A DNA stretch of 64,000 nt. It comes from Leifsonia sp. ku-ls (lineage in GTDB: Bacteria; Actinomycetota; Actinomycetes; Actinomycetales; Microbacteriaceae). Both the position numbers and the translations under genes were made by a program. Every line of letters begins with the position of its first letter. Within the stretch, counting starts at the first letter, position 1. Location of the stretch: positions 1 through 64,000 of the forward strand of contig QKXI01000012.1 of NCBI GenBank assembly GCA_003367665.1. The letters run 5' to 3'. Under the pieces are notes generated by a model. The model saw nothing but the letters and a program-made list of their open reading frames with translations, did no database searches and was not told the DNA's origin. Shown here piece after piece: positions 42,309 through 52,498 of the stretch.

Positions 42309-44005
42309 GCTTCGACGTGGTGGAGGCGCCCATCGCCGAGCTGCGGCGGGCACTGGAGTCCGGCGAGACGACGAGCGTGGAGCTGGTCACGGCCTACCTC
42401 GCGCGCATCGACGCCTACGACGCGGCCGGCCCGCGCCTCAACGCCGTCGTGGTCCGCAACCCGGACGCCCTGGCGGAGGCGCACGCCTCCGACGAGCGGC
42501 GGGCACGGGGCGAGACGCTCGGCCCGCTCGACGGCATCCCGTACACCGCGAAGGACAGCTACCTCGCGCGCGGCCTCACCGCGGCGGCCGGCTCGCCCGC
42601 GTTCGAGCACCTGGTGGCGCAGCGCGACGCGTTCACGATCGAGCGGTTGAGGGCCGGCGGCGCGATCCTTCTCGGGCTGACCAACATGCCGCCGATGGCG
42701 AACGGCGGGATGCAGCGCGGCGTCTACGGACGCGCCGAGTCGCCGTACAACGGCGAGTACCTCACGGCGGCGTTCGGGTCGGGGTCGTCCAACGGGTCGG
42801 GCACGGCGACCGCGGCGAGCTTCGCTGCCTTCGGCCTCGGCGAGGAGACGTGGTCGTCGGGCCGCGCGCCCGCCTCCAACAACGCGCTGTGCGCCTACAC
42901 CCCGTCGCGCGGGGTCATCTCGGTGCGCGGCAACTGGCCGCTGGTGCCGACGATGGACGTGGTGGTGCCGCACACGCGCACCATGGCCGACCTGCTCGAG
43001 GTGCTCGACGTGATCGTCGCCGACGACACGGACACGCGCGGCGACTTCTGGCGCGCGCAGCCGTGGGTGCCGCTGCCGCGGGCGTCCGAGGTGCGGCCGG
43101 CGTCGTACCCGGCGCTCGCGGACGGCGCCTCGCTCGCCGGCCGGCGCGTCGGCGTCCCGCGGATGTACATCAACTCCGACCCCGACGCCGGCACCGCCGA
43201 GAACCCCGGCATCGGCGGCCCGACCGGGCGGCGGATCGAGACGCGCCCCTCCGTGATCGCTCTCTGGGAGGCCGCGCGGCGGGATCTGGAGGCGGCGGGC
43301 GCGACCGTCGTGGAGGTCGACTTCCCCGCGGTGAGCAACTACGAGGGCGACCGGCCGGGCGCGCCGACCATCGCCACGCGCGGGCTCGTGCGGCCGGAGT
43401 TCCTCCGCCGCGAGATCGTGGACCTGTCCGCCTGGGCGTGGGACGACTTCCTCGCGGCCAACGGCGACCCCGCCCTGCACACGCTCGCCGACGTCGACGG
43501 CGCGCGGATCTTCCCGCAGCCGGAGGGCGCGCTGCCGGACCGCTACGACGGCTTCGAGGACGACATCGCCGACTACCCGGCCTGGGTGCGGGCACATCCG
43601 GGCACCACGCTGGAGAGCATCCCGGAGCTGGCGGACGGCCTGCGCGGCCTGGAGGAGACCCGCCGCGTCGACCTGGAGCAGTGGATGGACGGTCTCGGCC
43701 TCGACGCCGTCGTCTTCCCCGCCGTGGCCGACGTGGCGCCGGCCGACATGGACGTGAACCCGACCTCGGCCGACCTCGGCTGGCGCAACGGCGTGTGGGT
43801 CGCGAACGGCAACCTGGTGCCGCGCCACCTCGGCATCCCGACGGTCACGGTGCCGATGGGCACGATGCCGGACACCGGCATGCCCGTCGGCCTCACCTTC
43901 GCGGGCCGCGCCTACGACGACAGCGCCCTCCTCGCCCTCGCCGCCGCCTTCGAGCGCCTCGCGCCGCGCCGCACCGCCCCTCCGCGCACGCCGCGGCTCC
44001 CCTGA
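42305..44005 (+). CDS. Amidase-signature hydrolase
   Basis: 566 aa. The Ser-cisSer-Lys triad is recognisable: Lys83 in YTAKDSYLARG, the Ser/Gly stretch FGSGSSNGSGTATAA, and the nucleophile Ser185 in GEETWSSGRAPA, with Trp-Ser replacing the usual Gly-Gly. A long insert (about 225-420) separates the C-terminal part. It cleaves an amide bond. Coupled translation with aguA suggests it acts on N-carbamoylputrescine or another amide made from agmatine. The usual second enzyme, AguB, is a nitrilase-family protein and is absent here. Confidence 0.88.
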   Translation: MSFDVVEAPIAELRRALESGETTSVELVTAYLARIDAYDAAGPRLNAVVVRNPDALAEAHASDERRARGETLGPLDGIPYTAKDSYLARGLTAAAGSPAFEHLVAQRDAFTIERLRAGGAILLGLTNMPPMANGGMQRGVYGRAESPYNGEYLTAAFGSGSSNGSGTATAASFAAFGLGEETWSSGRAPASNNALCAYTPSRGVISVRGNWPLVPTMDVVVPHTRTMADLLEVLDVIVADDTDTRGDFWRAQPWVPLPRASEVRPASYPALADGASLAGRRVGVPRMYINSDPDAGTAENPGIGGPTGRRIETRPSVIALWEAARRDLEAAGATVVEVDFPAVSNYEGDRPGAPTIATRGLVRPEFLRREIVDLSAWAWDDFLAANGDPALHTLADVDGARIFPQPEGALPDRYDGFEDDIADYPAWVRAHPGTTLESIPELADGLRGLEETRRVDLEQWMDGLGLDAVVFPAVADVAPADMDVNPTSADLGWRNGVWVANGNLVPRHLGIPTVTVPMGTMPDTGMPVGLTFAGRAYDDSALLALAAAFERLAPRRTAPPRTPRLP

Positions 44006-44007
44006 CG

Positions 44008-44077
44008 CGTCAAGAATGGTCCCGATTCGTCACGAATTGGCCCGATTCGGCACGAATGGTCGCGATGCGTCACGAAC
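44008..44077 (+). repeat. 20-nt tandem repeat, 3.5 copies
   Basis: Units at 44008-44027, 44028-44047 and 44048-44067, with a half unit at 44068-44077, share the consensus CGTCACGAATGGTCCCGATT with one to five changes each. It begins 2 nt after the amidase stop and precedes the VanY-like gene. The rest of the gap to 44161 shows no other structure. Confidence 0.75.
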
Positions 44078-44161
44078 CGCGGGCGCGTCGGTCGCGAGGA
44101 GGAGACGGATGAGACGGGAGGCGGACGCGGCGGCCTCCCGCCGGGTGCGAGCGTGGACGGT

Positions 44162-44776
44162 ATGCACGTATCCCGGTCGCGCCTCATCGGCGCCGCGCTG
44201 TCCCTTGTGCTCGCCGCGACGCTGGCGGGCTGCTCCACCTCCGCGTCCGGCGAGCTCGCCCAGTCGGCCGGTGGCCCGGGAGGCGCCCCGGCGGCGACCG
44301 GCCACAGCGGCCGGGACGCCGGCGACGCCGGCCTGACCGACGACGACGGCTACATCCCCGAGGGCACGTCCCTCGACCTCGACAGCGACCTGCCGGCCGT
44401 CACCCGGCTCTCCCCCGACCTGCTGTCGGCGCTGCGCGAGGCGCAGGCGGCGATGAAGCAGGAGGGCGACGGCGCCGACATCACGATCGCCGACGGCTGG
44501 CGGTCGGAGCGTTACCAGGAGTACCTCTTCGCCCAGGCCGTGCACCGATACGGCAGCGAGGAGGAGGCGGAGAAGTGGGTGAAGCGCGGCGCCGACTCCG
44601 AGCACGTCCGCGGCGAGGCGGTCGACATCGCCGACGCGGGCGCGATGGACTTCCTCAACCGTTTCGGCAACGAGTGGGGCCTCTGCCAGGTCTACGCCAA
44701 CGAGGCGTGGCACTTCGAGCTGCGCACCTCGCCCGGCGGCGAGTGCCCGGCGCAGTCGGCCGACGGCCGGGGGTAG
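44162..44776 (+). CDS. VanY-like D-alanyl-D-alanine carboxypeptidase lipoprotein
   Basis: 204 aa from ATG 44162; a GTG at 44153 is also in frame. The signal peptide ends in the lipobox LAGC (Cys24). The M15B zinc motifs are complete: SEHVRGEAVDI (His and Asp ligands) and WHFEL (catalytic Glu and His). ITIADGWRSERYQEYLF is the preceding substrate-binding helix. It trims the terminal D-Ala of peptidoglycan stem peptides outside the membrane. Resistance is not implied, as no VanH/A/X genes are present. Confidence 0.88.
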   Translation: MHVSRSRLIGAALSLVLAATLAGCSTSASGELAQSAGGPGGAPAATGHSGRDAGDAGLTDDDGYIPEGTSLDLDSDLPAVTRLSPDLLSALREAQAAMKQEGDGADITIADGWRSERYQEYLFAQAVHRYGSEEEAEKWVKRGADSEHVRGEAVDIADAGAMDFLNRFGNEWGLCQVYANEAWHFELRTSPGGECPAQSADGRG

Positions 44777-44785
44777 CCTCCGCCC

Positions 44786-45418
44786 TCAGCCCGCGATGCC
44801 GACGGCGGCGCGTTCGGTCTCCGGGCGGTGCAGGCTCTTCAGCATGGCGTCCGCGAGGTCGGCGCGCGACACGGTCAGGCCGCGGGGGACGCTGGCGCCG
44901 ATGCGGGTGCGGTACGCGCCGGTCGCCGGACCCGCCGTGAGGCGCGGCGGCCGGAACGCCGTCCACACCGCTCCGGAACGCGCGAGCTCGCCCTCCATGG
45001 CGCGGAGGTCGTCGTAGACCGGCCGCAGGAGCGCGCCGATCAGGGGCAGCGCGATGCGTCGGCTGACGAAACCGTCGTCGGCGGGAGGCGGCGCCACGGG
45101 CGCCGCGCTGATCACCACCAGACGCAGCGGAGCACCCGCGTCCGCCGCCGCGAGGATCGCCCGCGTCGCCGGCGCGGCGACCGGGGCATCGGCTCGCCGG
45201 CGCGGGCCGATGGCGGAGAGGGCCGCGTCGGCGCCGGCGAGCGCCTCCCGCACGGCCGCCGTGTCGTCGAGCGCCGGGATGATGCGCGCGACGGCCCGGG
45301 GATCGATGTCGGCGGAGGCGGAGCGGAGCACGACCGTGACGTCGTGACCGCTGTCGAGCGCCTGGCGGGTGAGGAGGCGGCCGGTCTGCCCGCTCGCTCC
45401 GAAGATCGTGAGCTTCAT
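44786..45418 (-). CDS. NAD(P)H-binding SDR-like protein (NmrA/atypical)
   Basis: 210 aa from ATG 45418. The nucleotide-binding motif is KLTIFGASGQTGRLLTRQAL. ALSAIGPRR, VVISAAPVAPP and TAFRPPRLTAGP follow the pattern of atypical SDRs with a DUF/NAD(P)H-bd domain. It is perhaps a redox sensor or quinone-related reductase. It is divergent from a MarR regulator, which probably controls it. Confidence 0.82.
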   Translation of the reverse strand: MKLTIFGASGQTGRLLTRQALDSGHDVTVVLRSASADIDPRAVARIIPALDDTAAVREALAGADAALSAIGPRRRADAPVAAPATRAILAAADAGAPLRLVVISAAPVAPPPADDGFVSRRIALPLIGALLRPVYDDLRAMEGELARSGAVWTAFRPPRLTAGPATGAYRTRIGASVPRGLTVSRADLADAMLKSLHRPETERAAVGIAG

Positions 45419-45430
45419 CTCGTCATGGTA

Positions 45431-45459
45431 AGTGATAGTCACAATGTCGTGCAATCACT
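45431..45459. promoter_or_regulatory. Candidate MarR operator
   Basis: AGTGAT (45431-45436) and ATCACT (45454-45459) flank 17 nt. A tighter GTGA-TAG-TCAC (45432-45442) lies inside. Both are in the 59-nt gap between the NAD(P)-binding gene and the divergent marR gene. Confidence 0.5.
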
Positions 45460-45477
45460 CCTTGGTACGATGTTCCG

Positions 45478-47407
<1,930 letters not shown>

Positions 47408-47435
47408 GCACCCCTCGCCCGCTCTCCCTGCTCAC

Positions 47436-47498
47436 CATCGCTTCCTCGATTAATCCGGCGACGCGCCGAGCAGCAGCGGATTAAACGAGGAAGCGATG
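47436..47498. repeat. 63-bp hairpin element downstream of argG
   Basis: A 22-nt arm (47436-47457, beginning CATCGCTTCCTCG and ending TTAATCCG) is matched by 47477-47498 (CGGATTAA, then CGAGGAAGCGATG) with one A/T mismatch and a 19-nt GC-rich loop. It lies between argG and the next marR gene on the same strand. It may terminate argG, but no T-tract follows. Confidence 0.75.
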
Positions 47499-47535
47499 AT
47501 GTGGGGATGGGGGCGAGGGTCCGTACGATGAAGGG

Positions 47536-47967
47536 GTGGACAGGCAGCAGGCGGAGGCGGAGGAGCACCGCCCCGAGAACTGGCCGCTCGGCCGGCTGCT
47601 CGGGGCCGCCTCCCGCGCGGTCGAGCGTGCCTGGGCGGACGCGCTCGAGCAGCGCGGCCTGACGCACGCCGGTCTGATCGTGCTGCACCTGCTCGAGCTG
47701 GGCTTCGACTCCCAGTCCGACCTGGCCCGTATGGCCCAGGTCGAGCCGCAGACCATGTCGCGCACGGTCGACCGGCTGGAGCGGGAGGGGCTCGTCACCC
47801 GCGCCCCGGATCCCGGCGACCGCCGCCGGCACGTCCTCGCCATCACCGACGCCGGCCGCGCCGCCTTCTCCGCGGTGCGCGGGCTGGAGGACGAGGTGTT
47901 CCCCGCCGTCGACGACCCGGCCGCCCTGCGCGCGGCCCTGCTGCAGATCGTCTCCGCACCGCGATGA
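47536..47967 (+). CDS. MarR-family regulator
   Basis: 143 aa from GTG 47536, preceded by GAAGGGG. LTHAGLIVLHLLELGFDSQSDLARMAQVEPQTMSRTVDRLEREGLVTRAPDPGDRRRHVLAIT is the standard winged helix. The stop overlaps the GlxA-like regulator start (ATGA), so the two regulators are made together. Target unknown. Confidence 0.87.
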   Translation: MDRQQAEAEEHRPENWPLGRLLGAASRAVERAWADALEQRGLTHAGLIVLHLLELGFDSQSDLARMAQVEPQTMSRTVDRLEREGLVTRAPDPGDRRRHVLAITDAGRAAFSAVRGLEDEVFPAVDDPAALRAALLQIVSAPR

Positions 47968-48905
47968 CGGACCACCGCGTCGCCGTGCTCGTGCTGGAGG
48001 GCGCGAAGCCCCTGGACGTCGGAATCCCGGCGCAGGTCTTCTCGCACCGACCGAGCATGCCGTACGAGGTGCGGGTGTGCGGCCCGTCGCCCGGGCTCGT
48101 CACGGGCGGCGACGGCCTCTCGTACCATGTCGCCGACGGGCTGGAGGCGCTGGAACAGGCCGACACGGTCTTCGTCCCGGGATACCGCAACCCGGCGACG
48201 ACCCCACCGCCCGCGGCCGTCGTCGGCGCGCTGCTGGCGGCGCGCGAGCGCGGCGCCCGGCTGGCGGCGATATCGACCGGCGCCTTCGCCCTGGCGGCGA
48301 CCGGGCTGCTCGACGGCCGGCGGGCGACAACGCACTGGCACTACACACGGGCGCTGGCGGAGCGGCATCCGCTGGTGCGCGTCGACGAGAACGTGCTTTT
48401 CGTCGACGAGGGCGACATCCTCACCTCGGCCGGGGCGGCCTCCGGCATCGACCTGTGCCTGCACCTGGTGCGGCGCGACCACGGAGTCGGTCTGTCGAAC
48501 CGGGTGGCCCGGCGACTGGTGGCCGCGCCGTACCGCAGCGGCGGCCAGGCGCAGTACGTGCCGCGCAGCGTCCCTGAGCCGCTCGGCGACCTGTTCGCCG
48601 AGACCCGGGAGTGGGCGCTCGCGCACCTGGCGGAGCCGCTGACGCTCGACCTCCTCGCCAGGAACGCCAAGGTCTCGGCTCGCACCTTCTCCCGCCGGTT
48701 CGTCGAGGACACCGGCTACACGCCGATGCAGTGGGTGCTGCGCGCCCGGGTCGACCTGGCGCGGGAGCTGCTGGAGCGCACCGACCTCGGCGTCGAGCAG
48801 ATCGCCGCGCGCGTCGGCCTCGGCACAGGGGCCAACCTGCGGCTGCACTTCCAGCGCATCCTCGGCACCTCCCCCACCGAGTACCGGCACACCTTCTCGG
48901 CCTGA
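47964..48905 (+). CDS. GlxA-like transcriptional regulator: DJ-1/PfpI domain fused to AraC HTH
   Basis: 313 aa. The N-terminal DJ-1/PfpI-like domain (1-175) contains VFVPGYRNP and AAISTGAFALAATGLLDGRRATTHW, where the usual nucleophile-elbow Cys is Ser. GlxA-type sensors often have lost catalysis, so it is a ligand-binding domain. The C-terminal AraC domain (about 215-313) has two HTH motifs: LDLLARNAKVSARTFSRRF and QIAARVGLGTGANLRLHFQR. It is probably an activator of a nearby or unlinked catabolic gene. Confidence 0.88.
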   Translation: MTDHRVAVLVLEGAKPLDVGIPAQVFSHRPSMPYEVRVCGPSPGLVTGGDGLSYHVADGLEALEQADTVFVPGYRNPATTPPPAAVVGALLAARERGARLAAISTGAFALAATGLLDGRRATTHWHYTRALAERHPLVRVDENVLFVDEGDILTSAGAASGIDLCLHLVRRDHGVGLSNRVARRLVAAPYRSGGQAQYVPRSVPEPLGDLFAETREWALAHLAEPLTLDLLARNAKVSARTFSRRFVEDTGYTPMQWVLRARVDLARELLERTDLGVEQIAARVGLGTGANLRLHFQRILGTSPTEYRHTFSA

Positions 48906-49035
48906 CGGTCGCTGGCGGAATCCTTTCGCCCGCTGACCGGATGTCTGGCGGGATGCTTGCGAGGCGCGTCCAGCACGCCACTTTCCGACCGTGTCGCGCC
49001 GACGCAGCATGGATGCGGTCCGAGAAAGGAAACCC

Positions 49036-50034
49036 ATGACCCGCATCGCCATCAACGGATTCGGCCGCATCGGCCGCAACACCCTCCGCGCCCTGCTCGA
49101 GCGCGACTCCACGCTCGAGGTCGTCGCCATCAACGACCTCACGGCGCCCGCCACCCTCGCCCACCTGCTGAAGTACGACAGCTCGCTCGGTCGCCTCGGC
49201 CGCACCGTCGAGGTCGACGGCGACGCCCTGGTCGTCGACGGCAAGCGCATCCGCGTGCTCGCCGAGCGCGAGCCGGCCGACCTGCCCTGGTCGGAGCTGG
49301 GCGTGGACGTCGTGCTCGAGTCCACCGGCCGGTTCACCTCCGCAGAGGCCGCGCGCGCCCACCTGACCGCCGGCGCGAAGCGCGTGCTGGTGAGCGCGCC
49401 GTCCGACGGCGCCGACGTGACCCTGGCCTACGGCGTCAACACCGACGCCTACGACGCCGACAACCACGTCATCGTCTCGAACGCGTCCTGCACCACCAAC
49501 GCCCTCGCTCCGCTCGCCAAGGTGCTCGACGACCTCGCCGGCATCGAGCACGGCTTCATGACCACCGTGCACGCCTACACGCAGGAGCAGAACCTGCAGG
49601 ACGGCCCGCACCGCGACCTGCGCCGCGCCCGGGCGGCCGGCGTCAACATCGTGCCGACGACCACCGGCGCCGCCAAGGCGATCGGACTGGTGCTCCCGCA
49701 GCTCGACGGGAAGCTCTCCGGCGACTCCATCCGTGTGCCCGTGCCGGTCGGCTCGATCGTGGAGCTGAACACGACGGTCGCCCGCGACGTCACGCGCGAC
49801 GAGGTGCTCGCCGCGTACCGCGCCGCCGCCGACGGGCCGCTGCGAGGCATCCTGGACTACGCCGACGACCCGCTGGTCTCCAGCGACATCACCGGGCAGC
49901 CGGCATCGTCGATCTTCGACGCGGCGCTGACCCGGGTGGACGGCCGGCACATCAAGGTCGTCGCCTGGTACGACAACGAGTGGGGCTTCTCCAACCGCGT
50001 CGTCGACACGCTGGAGCTGCTCGCCCGCTCCTGA
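49036..50034 (+). CDS. gap: Type I glyceraldehyde-3-phosphate dehydrogenase
   Basis: 332 aa from ATG 49036, after AGAAAGGAAA. It oxidises glyceraldehyde-3-phosphate to 1,3-bisphosphoglycerate in glycolysis. IAINGFGRIGRNTLRALLE binds NAD. The catalytic Cys152 lies in VSNASCTTNALAPLAK. TTVHAYTQEQNLQDGPHRDLRRAR and AWYDNEWGFSNRVVD are the other signatures. It is not next to pgk or tpiA, so it may be a second copy. A hairpin follows. Confidence 0.95.
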   Translation: MTRIAINGFGRIGRNTLRALLERDSTLEVVAINDLTAPATLAHLLKYDSSLGRLGRTVEVDGDALVVDGKRIRVLAEREPADLPWSELGVDVVLESTGRFTSAEAARAHLTAGAKRVLVSAPSDGADVTLAYGVNTDAYDADNHVIVSNASCTTNALAPLAKVLDDLAGIEHGFMTTVHAYTQEQNLQDGPHRDLRRARAAGVNIVPTTTGAAKAIGLVLPQLDGKLSGDSIRVPVPVGSIVELNTTVARDVTRDEVLAAYRAAADGPLRGILDYADDPLVSSDITGQPASSIFDAALTRVDGRHIKVVAWYDNEWGFSNRVVDTLELLARS

Positions 50035-50039
50035 GCGCG

Positions 50040-50071
50040 GGTGCCGCGCGCGTCACTCTGTGCGCGGCACC
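50040..50071. terminator. Bidirectional terminator between gap and lipid kinase gene
   Basis: GGTGCCGCGC (50040-50049) pairs exactly with GCGCGGCACC (50062-50071) across 12 nt and is followed by TTC. The right part lies in the last codons of the convergent kinase gene. Confidence 0.55.
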
Positions 50072-51027
50072 TTCACCACTAGGCTCGACGGGTCGACCCA
50101 CGTCCGCAACGCCGACGCGCGGCCGAACAGGTCGCCGTCGAGGTCCACCTCCTGCGGCCGGCTGAGCCGCATCACGAACTCGCGGCCCTTCAGGTAGTTC
50201 ATCGCCCGCACCTCGTGGTCGGCGCCCATCAGGCGCCGGCCGACGGTGGTGCGCCGGAGGATGCCGTTCTCCCAGAAGATCTTGACCGCGATCTGCACCC
50301 AGCCGATGAAGCCCTCCGGCCGCAGCACGACGATGTCGAACTCGCCGTCGTCGACCGCCGCCTCCGGAAGCAGCAGGATGTTGGCCGGCAGCGAGCCGCA
50401 GTTGCCGATCAGGACCGTGTGGGCGCGCGCCGAGTGGACGCCCTTCTTGTCGAGCTCGTACCGGATGCGCAGCTCGTTCTTGTCGCGCAGCACCTTCCCG
50501 ATGGCCTTCACGTAGGCCAGCCAGCCGTGCCGGGCCTTGAGGTCGTCGTCGGTCGCAGCGATCATCTGCGCGTCGATGCCGACACCCGCCATGACGAGGT
50601 ACGAGTGCTTGCGGGTGGGCCCGTCGCCGTCGCGCAGCTCGACCACCCCGACGTCGATCGTGCGGTCGTCGCCGGCGAACGCGGAGTCGAGCGCGTTCTC
50701 CACGTCGTCCAGCGTCAGGTCGAGGTTGCGGGCGAGCAGGTTGCCGGTGCCGGACGGCAGCAGCGCGAGCGGGACGCCCGTCCCCTGCAGGGCCTCGGCC
50801 ACCGTGCGGACGGTCCCGTCGCCGCCCGCGGCGATCACGACGTCGGCGCCGCGGTCGAGCGCCTCCCGCGCCTGGCCGGCGCCCGGGTCGTCCTCCGTCG
50901 TCTCCAGCCAGAGCGTCTCGCCCCAACCGTGCCGCTCCTCGGCGGCGGCGAGGGCCTCGCGGAGGGCCTGCTCATCCACTTTCACGGGGTTGACGACGAT
51001 CGCGGCGGTCCTGGTCTGCTCGGGCAC
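50053..51027 (-). CDS. Diacylglycerol/lipid kinase family protein
   Basis: 324 aa from GTG 51027. The kinase motif VVIAAGGDGTVRTVAEALQG is present, with LALLPSGTGNLLARNLDL and GVGIDAQMI. It phosphorylates diacylglycerol or a related lipid using ATP at the membrane. The C-terminal beta domain ends with DLDGDLFGRA, a typical DGK-catalytic feature. It lies 39 nt downstream of the Ser/Thr kinase gene on the same strand. Confidence 0.88.
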   Translation of the reverse strand: MPEQTRTAAIVVNPVKVDEQALREALAAAEERHGWGETLWLETTEDDPGAGQAREALDRGADVVIAAGGDGTVRTVAEALQGTGVPLALLPSGTGNLLARNLDLTLDDVENALDSAFAGDDRTIDVGVVELRDGDGPTRKHSYLVMAGVGIDAQMIAATDDDLKARHGWLAYVKAIGKVLRDKNELRIRYELDKKGVHSARAHTVLIGNCGSLPANILLLPEAAVDDGEFDIVVLRPEGFIGWVQIAVKIFWENGILRRTTVGRRLMGADHEVRAMNYLKGREFVMRLSRPQEVDLDGDLFGRASALRTWVDPSSLVVKVPRTE

Positions 51028-51066
51028 CCCCCGACAGTACCGGCGAACCGCCGGGTCGGGAAGCGC

Positions 51067-51146
51067 TCAGCCCTTGCCCTTGCCCGGGCCGCCCTTGCCC
51101 TTGCCGGGGTTGCCGTTGTCCTTTCCCGGGCCGCCCTTGCCCTTGT
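51067..51146 (-). repeat. Gly-Lys-Pro codon repeats encoding the kinase tail
   Basis: CCCTTGCC-type units recur about every 9-18 nt, encoding GKG/GPG/GKD repeats at the protein C-terminus. Such imperfect repeats can expand and contract. Confidence 0.6.
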
Positions 51147-52422
51147 CGCCTCCCGGCGGCGCCGCCGGCGGCTGCTGCACCTCCTGCTGCTGGTCGGACG
51201 TGTCGGCCGGCTGCTCCGTGGTCGTGGTGGCCGGCGCGACCGTGGTCGGTGGCGCCTCGATCGTCGGAGTCGGACGCGGCGTGGTCGGGACGCTCTGGTG
51301 CTCCTCGCTCGCCGGCGCCATCATGCTGCCGAGAGCGAGGGTCGCCGCCACCGCGAGGATCGAGCCGGCGACCGCGCCGCCGGTGAGGATGCCACGACGT
51401 CGCCGCCGGGTGGCGGGCAGCAGCCGCGTGCGGTCGGTGCGCCGCTCCGATTCGGACGCGGCCGACGACGCCCCTGCTCCGCCGAGTGCTCCGACGGCCG
51501 CCGCTCCCGCGCCACGCGCGTGCACGATCGTCGGCGCGGTGTCCTCCGCCGGGTCCGCGACGGCGTCCGGCTGCCAGCCGATGAGCTGCGGCGCAAGCTC
51601 GCGCGCCATCACCGCGACCTCCAGCGCGCTCGGGCGCACGGCGGGGTCGCGCGCCGTCATCGCGCCGATGAGCCCGCGCCAGTCCTCCGGCAGAGAGGCC
51701 GGGATGCGCGGGTCGCGGGCGGCCCTCGCGGCCACCGCCTCCACCGGCGTCCCCGGGTACTCCCGGATGCCGGTCAGCGCCTCCAGCAGCACCAGCCCGA
51801 GCGCGTAGACGTCGGCTGCCGGGCCCGGCTCTCCGCCGAAGATCTGCTCCGGGCTCAGGTATCCCGCGGTGCCGATCACGGTGCCGATGGTGGTGATCCG
51901 CTCGGAGCCGACCAGGTGCGCGATGCCGAAGTCGGCGAGCTTCACCACGGGACGCCCGCCGGGGACGCTCGAGTCGGCGAGCAGGATGTTGCCCGGCTTC
52001 AGGTCACGGTGCACCATGCCGGCCTCGTGCACCACGACGAGCGCCTCCGCGATGCCGACGGCCACCTCGACGGCGTCCTCCGGGTCGAGCGGGCCGTGCT
52101 CCAACCGGCTGCGCAGGTCCTCGCCGTCGACCAGCTCCATCACCAGGAAGCTGGGCGTGGCGTCGCCGTCCGCGGCGAGGTGCGCGTCGTGCAGGCCGAC
52201 CAGGTGCGGGTGGCTCAGCCGGGCGAGCATGGTCGCCTCGGTGCGTCGCCTCGCGTCGTCGACGGCGGTCCCCTGCGCGAACAGCTTCACGGCGACGTCC
52301 CGCCCCAGGCGGCGATCGAACGCGCGGAAGACCGTCGCCATCCCGCCGCGGCCCAGCCGGTCCCGCAGCTCATAGCGGTCGAGAAGCACTCGTTCGTCCA
52401 CCGCGCGAGCATACGCGCGCAT
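51067..52422 (-). CDS. Receptor-type Ser/Thr protein kinase (Hanks-type) with Gly/Lys/Pro tail
   Basis: 451 aa from ATG 52422; a GTG at 52401 (VDERVLLDRYELRD) is an alternative. Kinase motifs are LGRGGMATVF, the catalytic Lys46 in VAVKLF, HRDLKPGNILL, ADFGIAHL and the GTAGYLSPEQ segment. After residue 270 comes an Ala-rich linker, a membrane helix (GILTGGAVAGSILAVAATLALG) and an extracytoplasmic Thr/Pro-rich stretch. It ends in a Gln-rich stretch and GKGGPGK-type repeats. It lacks PASTA domains. The external ligand is unknown; the tail looks like a disordered surface-binding region. Confidence 0.9.
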   Translation of the reverse strand: MRAYARAVDERVLLDRYELRDRLGRGGMATVFRAFDRRLGRDVAVKLFAQGTAVDDARRRTEATMLARLSHPHLVGLHDAHLAADGDATPSFLVMELVDGEDLRSRLEHGPLDPEDAVEVAVGIAEALVVVHEAGMVHRDLKPGNILLADSSVPGGRPVVKLADFGIAHLVGSERITTIGTVIGTAGYLSPEQIFGGEPGPAADVYALGLVLLEALTGIREYPGTPVEAVAARAARDPRIPASLPEDWRGLIGAMTARDPAVRPSALEVAVMARELAPQLIGWQPDAVADPAEDTAPTIVHARGAGAAAVGALGGAGASSAASESERRTDRTRLLPATRRRRRGILTGGAVAGSILAVAATLALGSMMAPASEEHQSVPTTPRPTPTIEAPPTTVAPATTTTEQPADTSDQQQEVQQPPAAPPGGDKGKGGPGKDNGNPGKGKGGPGKGKG

Positions 52423-52498
52423 CGCGTCGCCGTGAATCCGCCGACAGTCGAGTCCACCCCCGTTGCGCGGACGCGAGACGAGGGCATGACTGGGAGGG

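Noticed and set aside
44162-44776. VanY-like gene as glycopeptide-resistance determinant
   Set aside because: VanH/VanA/VanX and VanR/VanS are absent, and lipoprotein M15 carboxypeptidases are common in actinobacteria.
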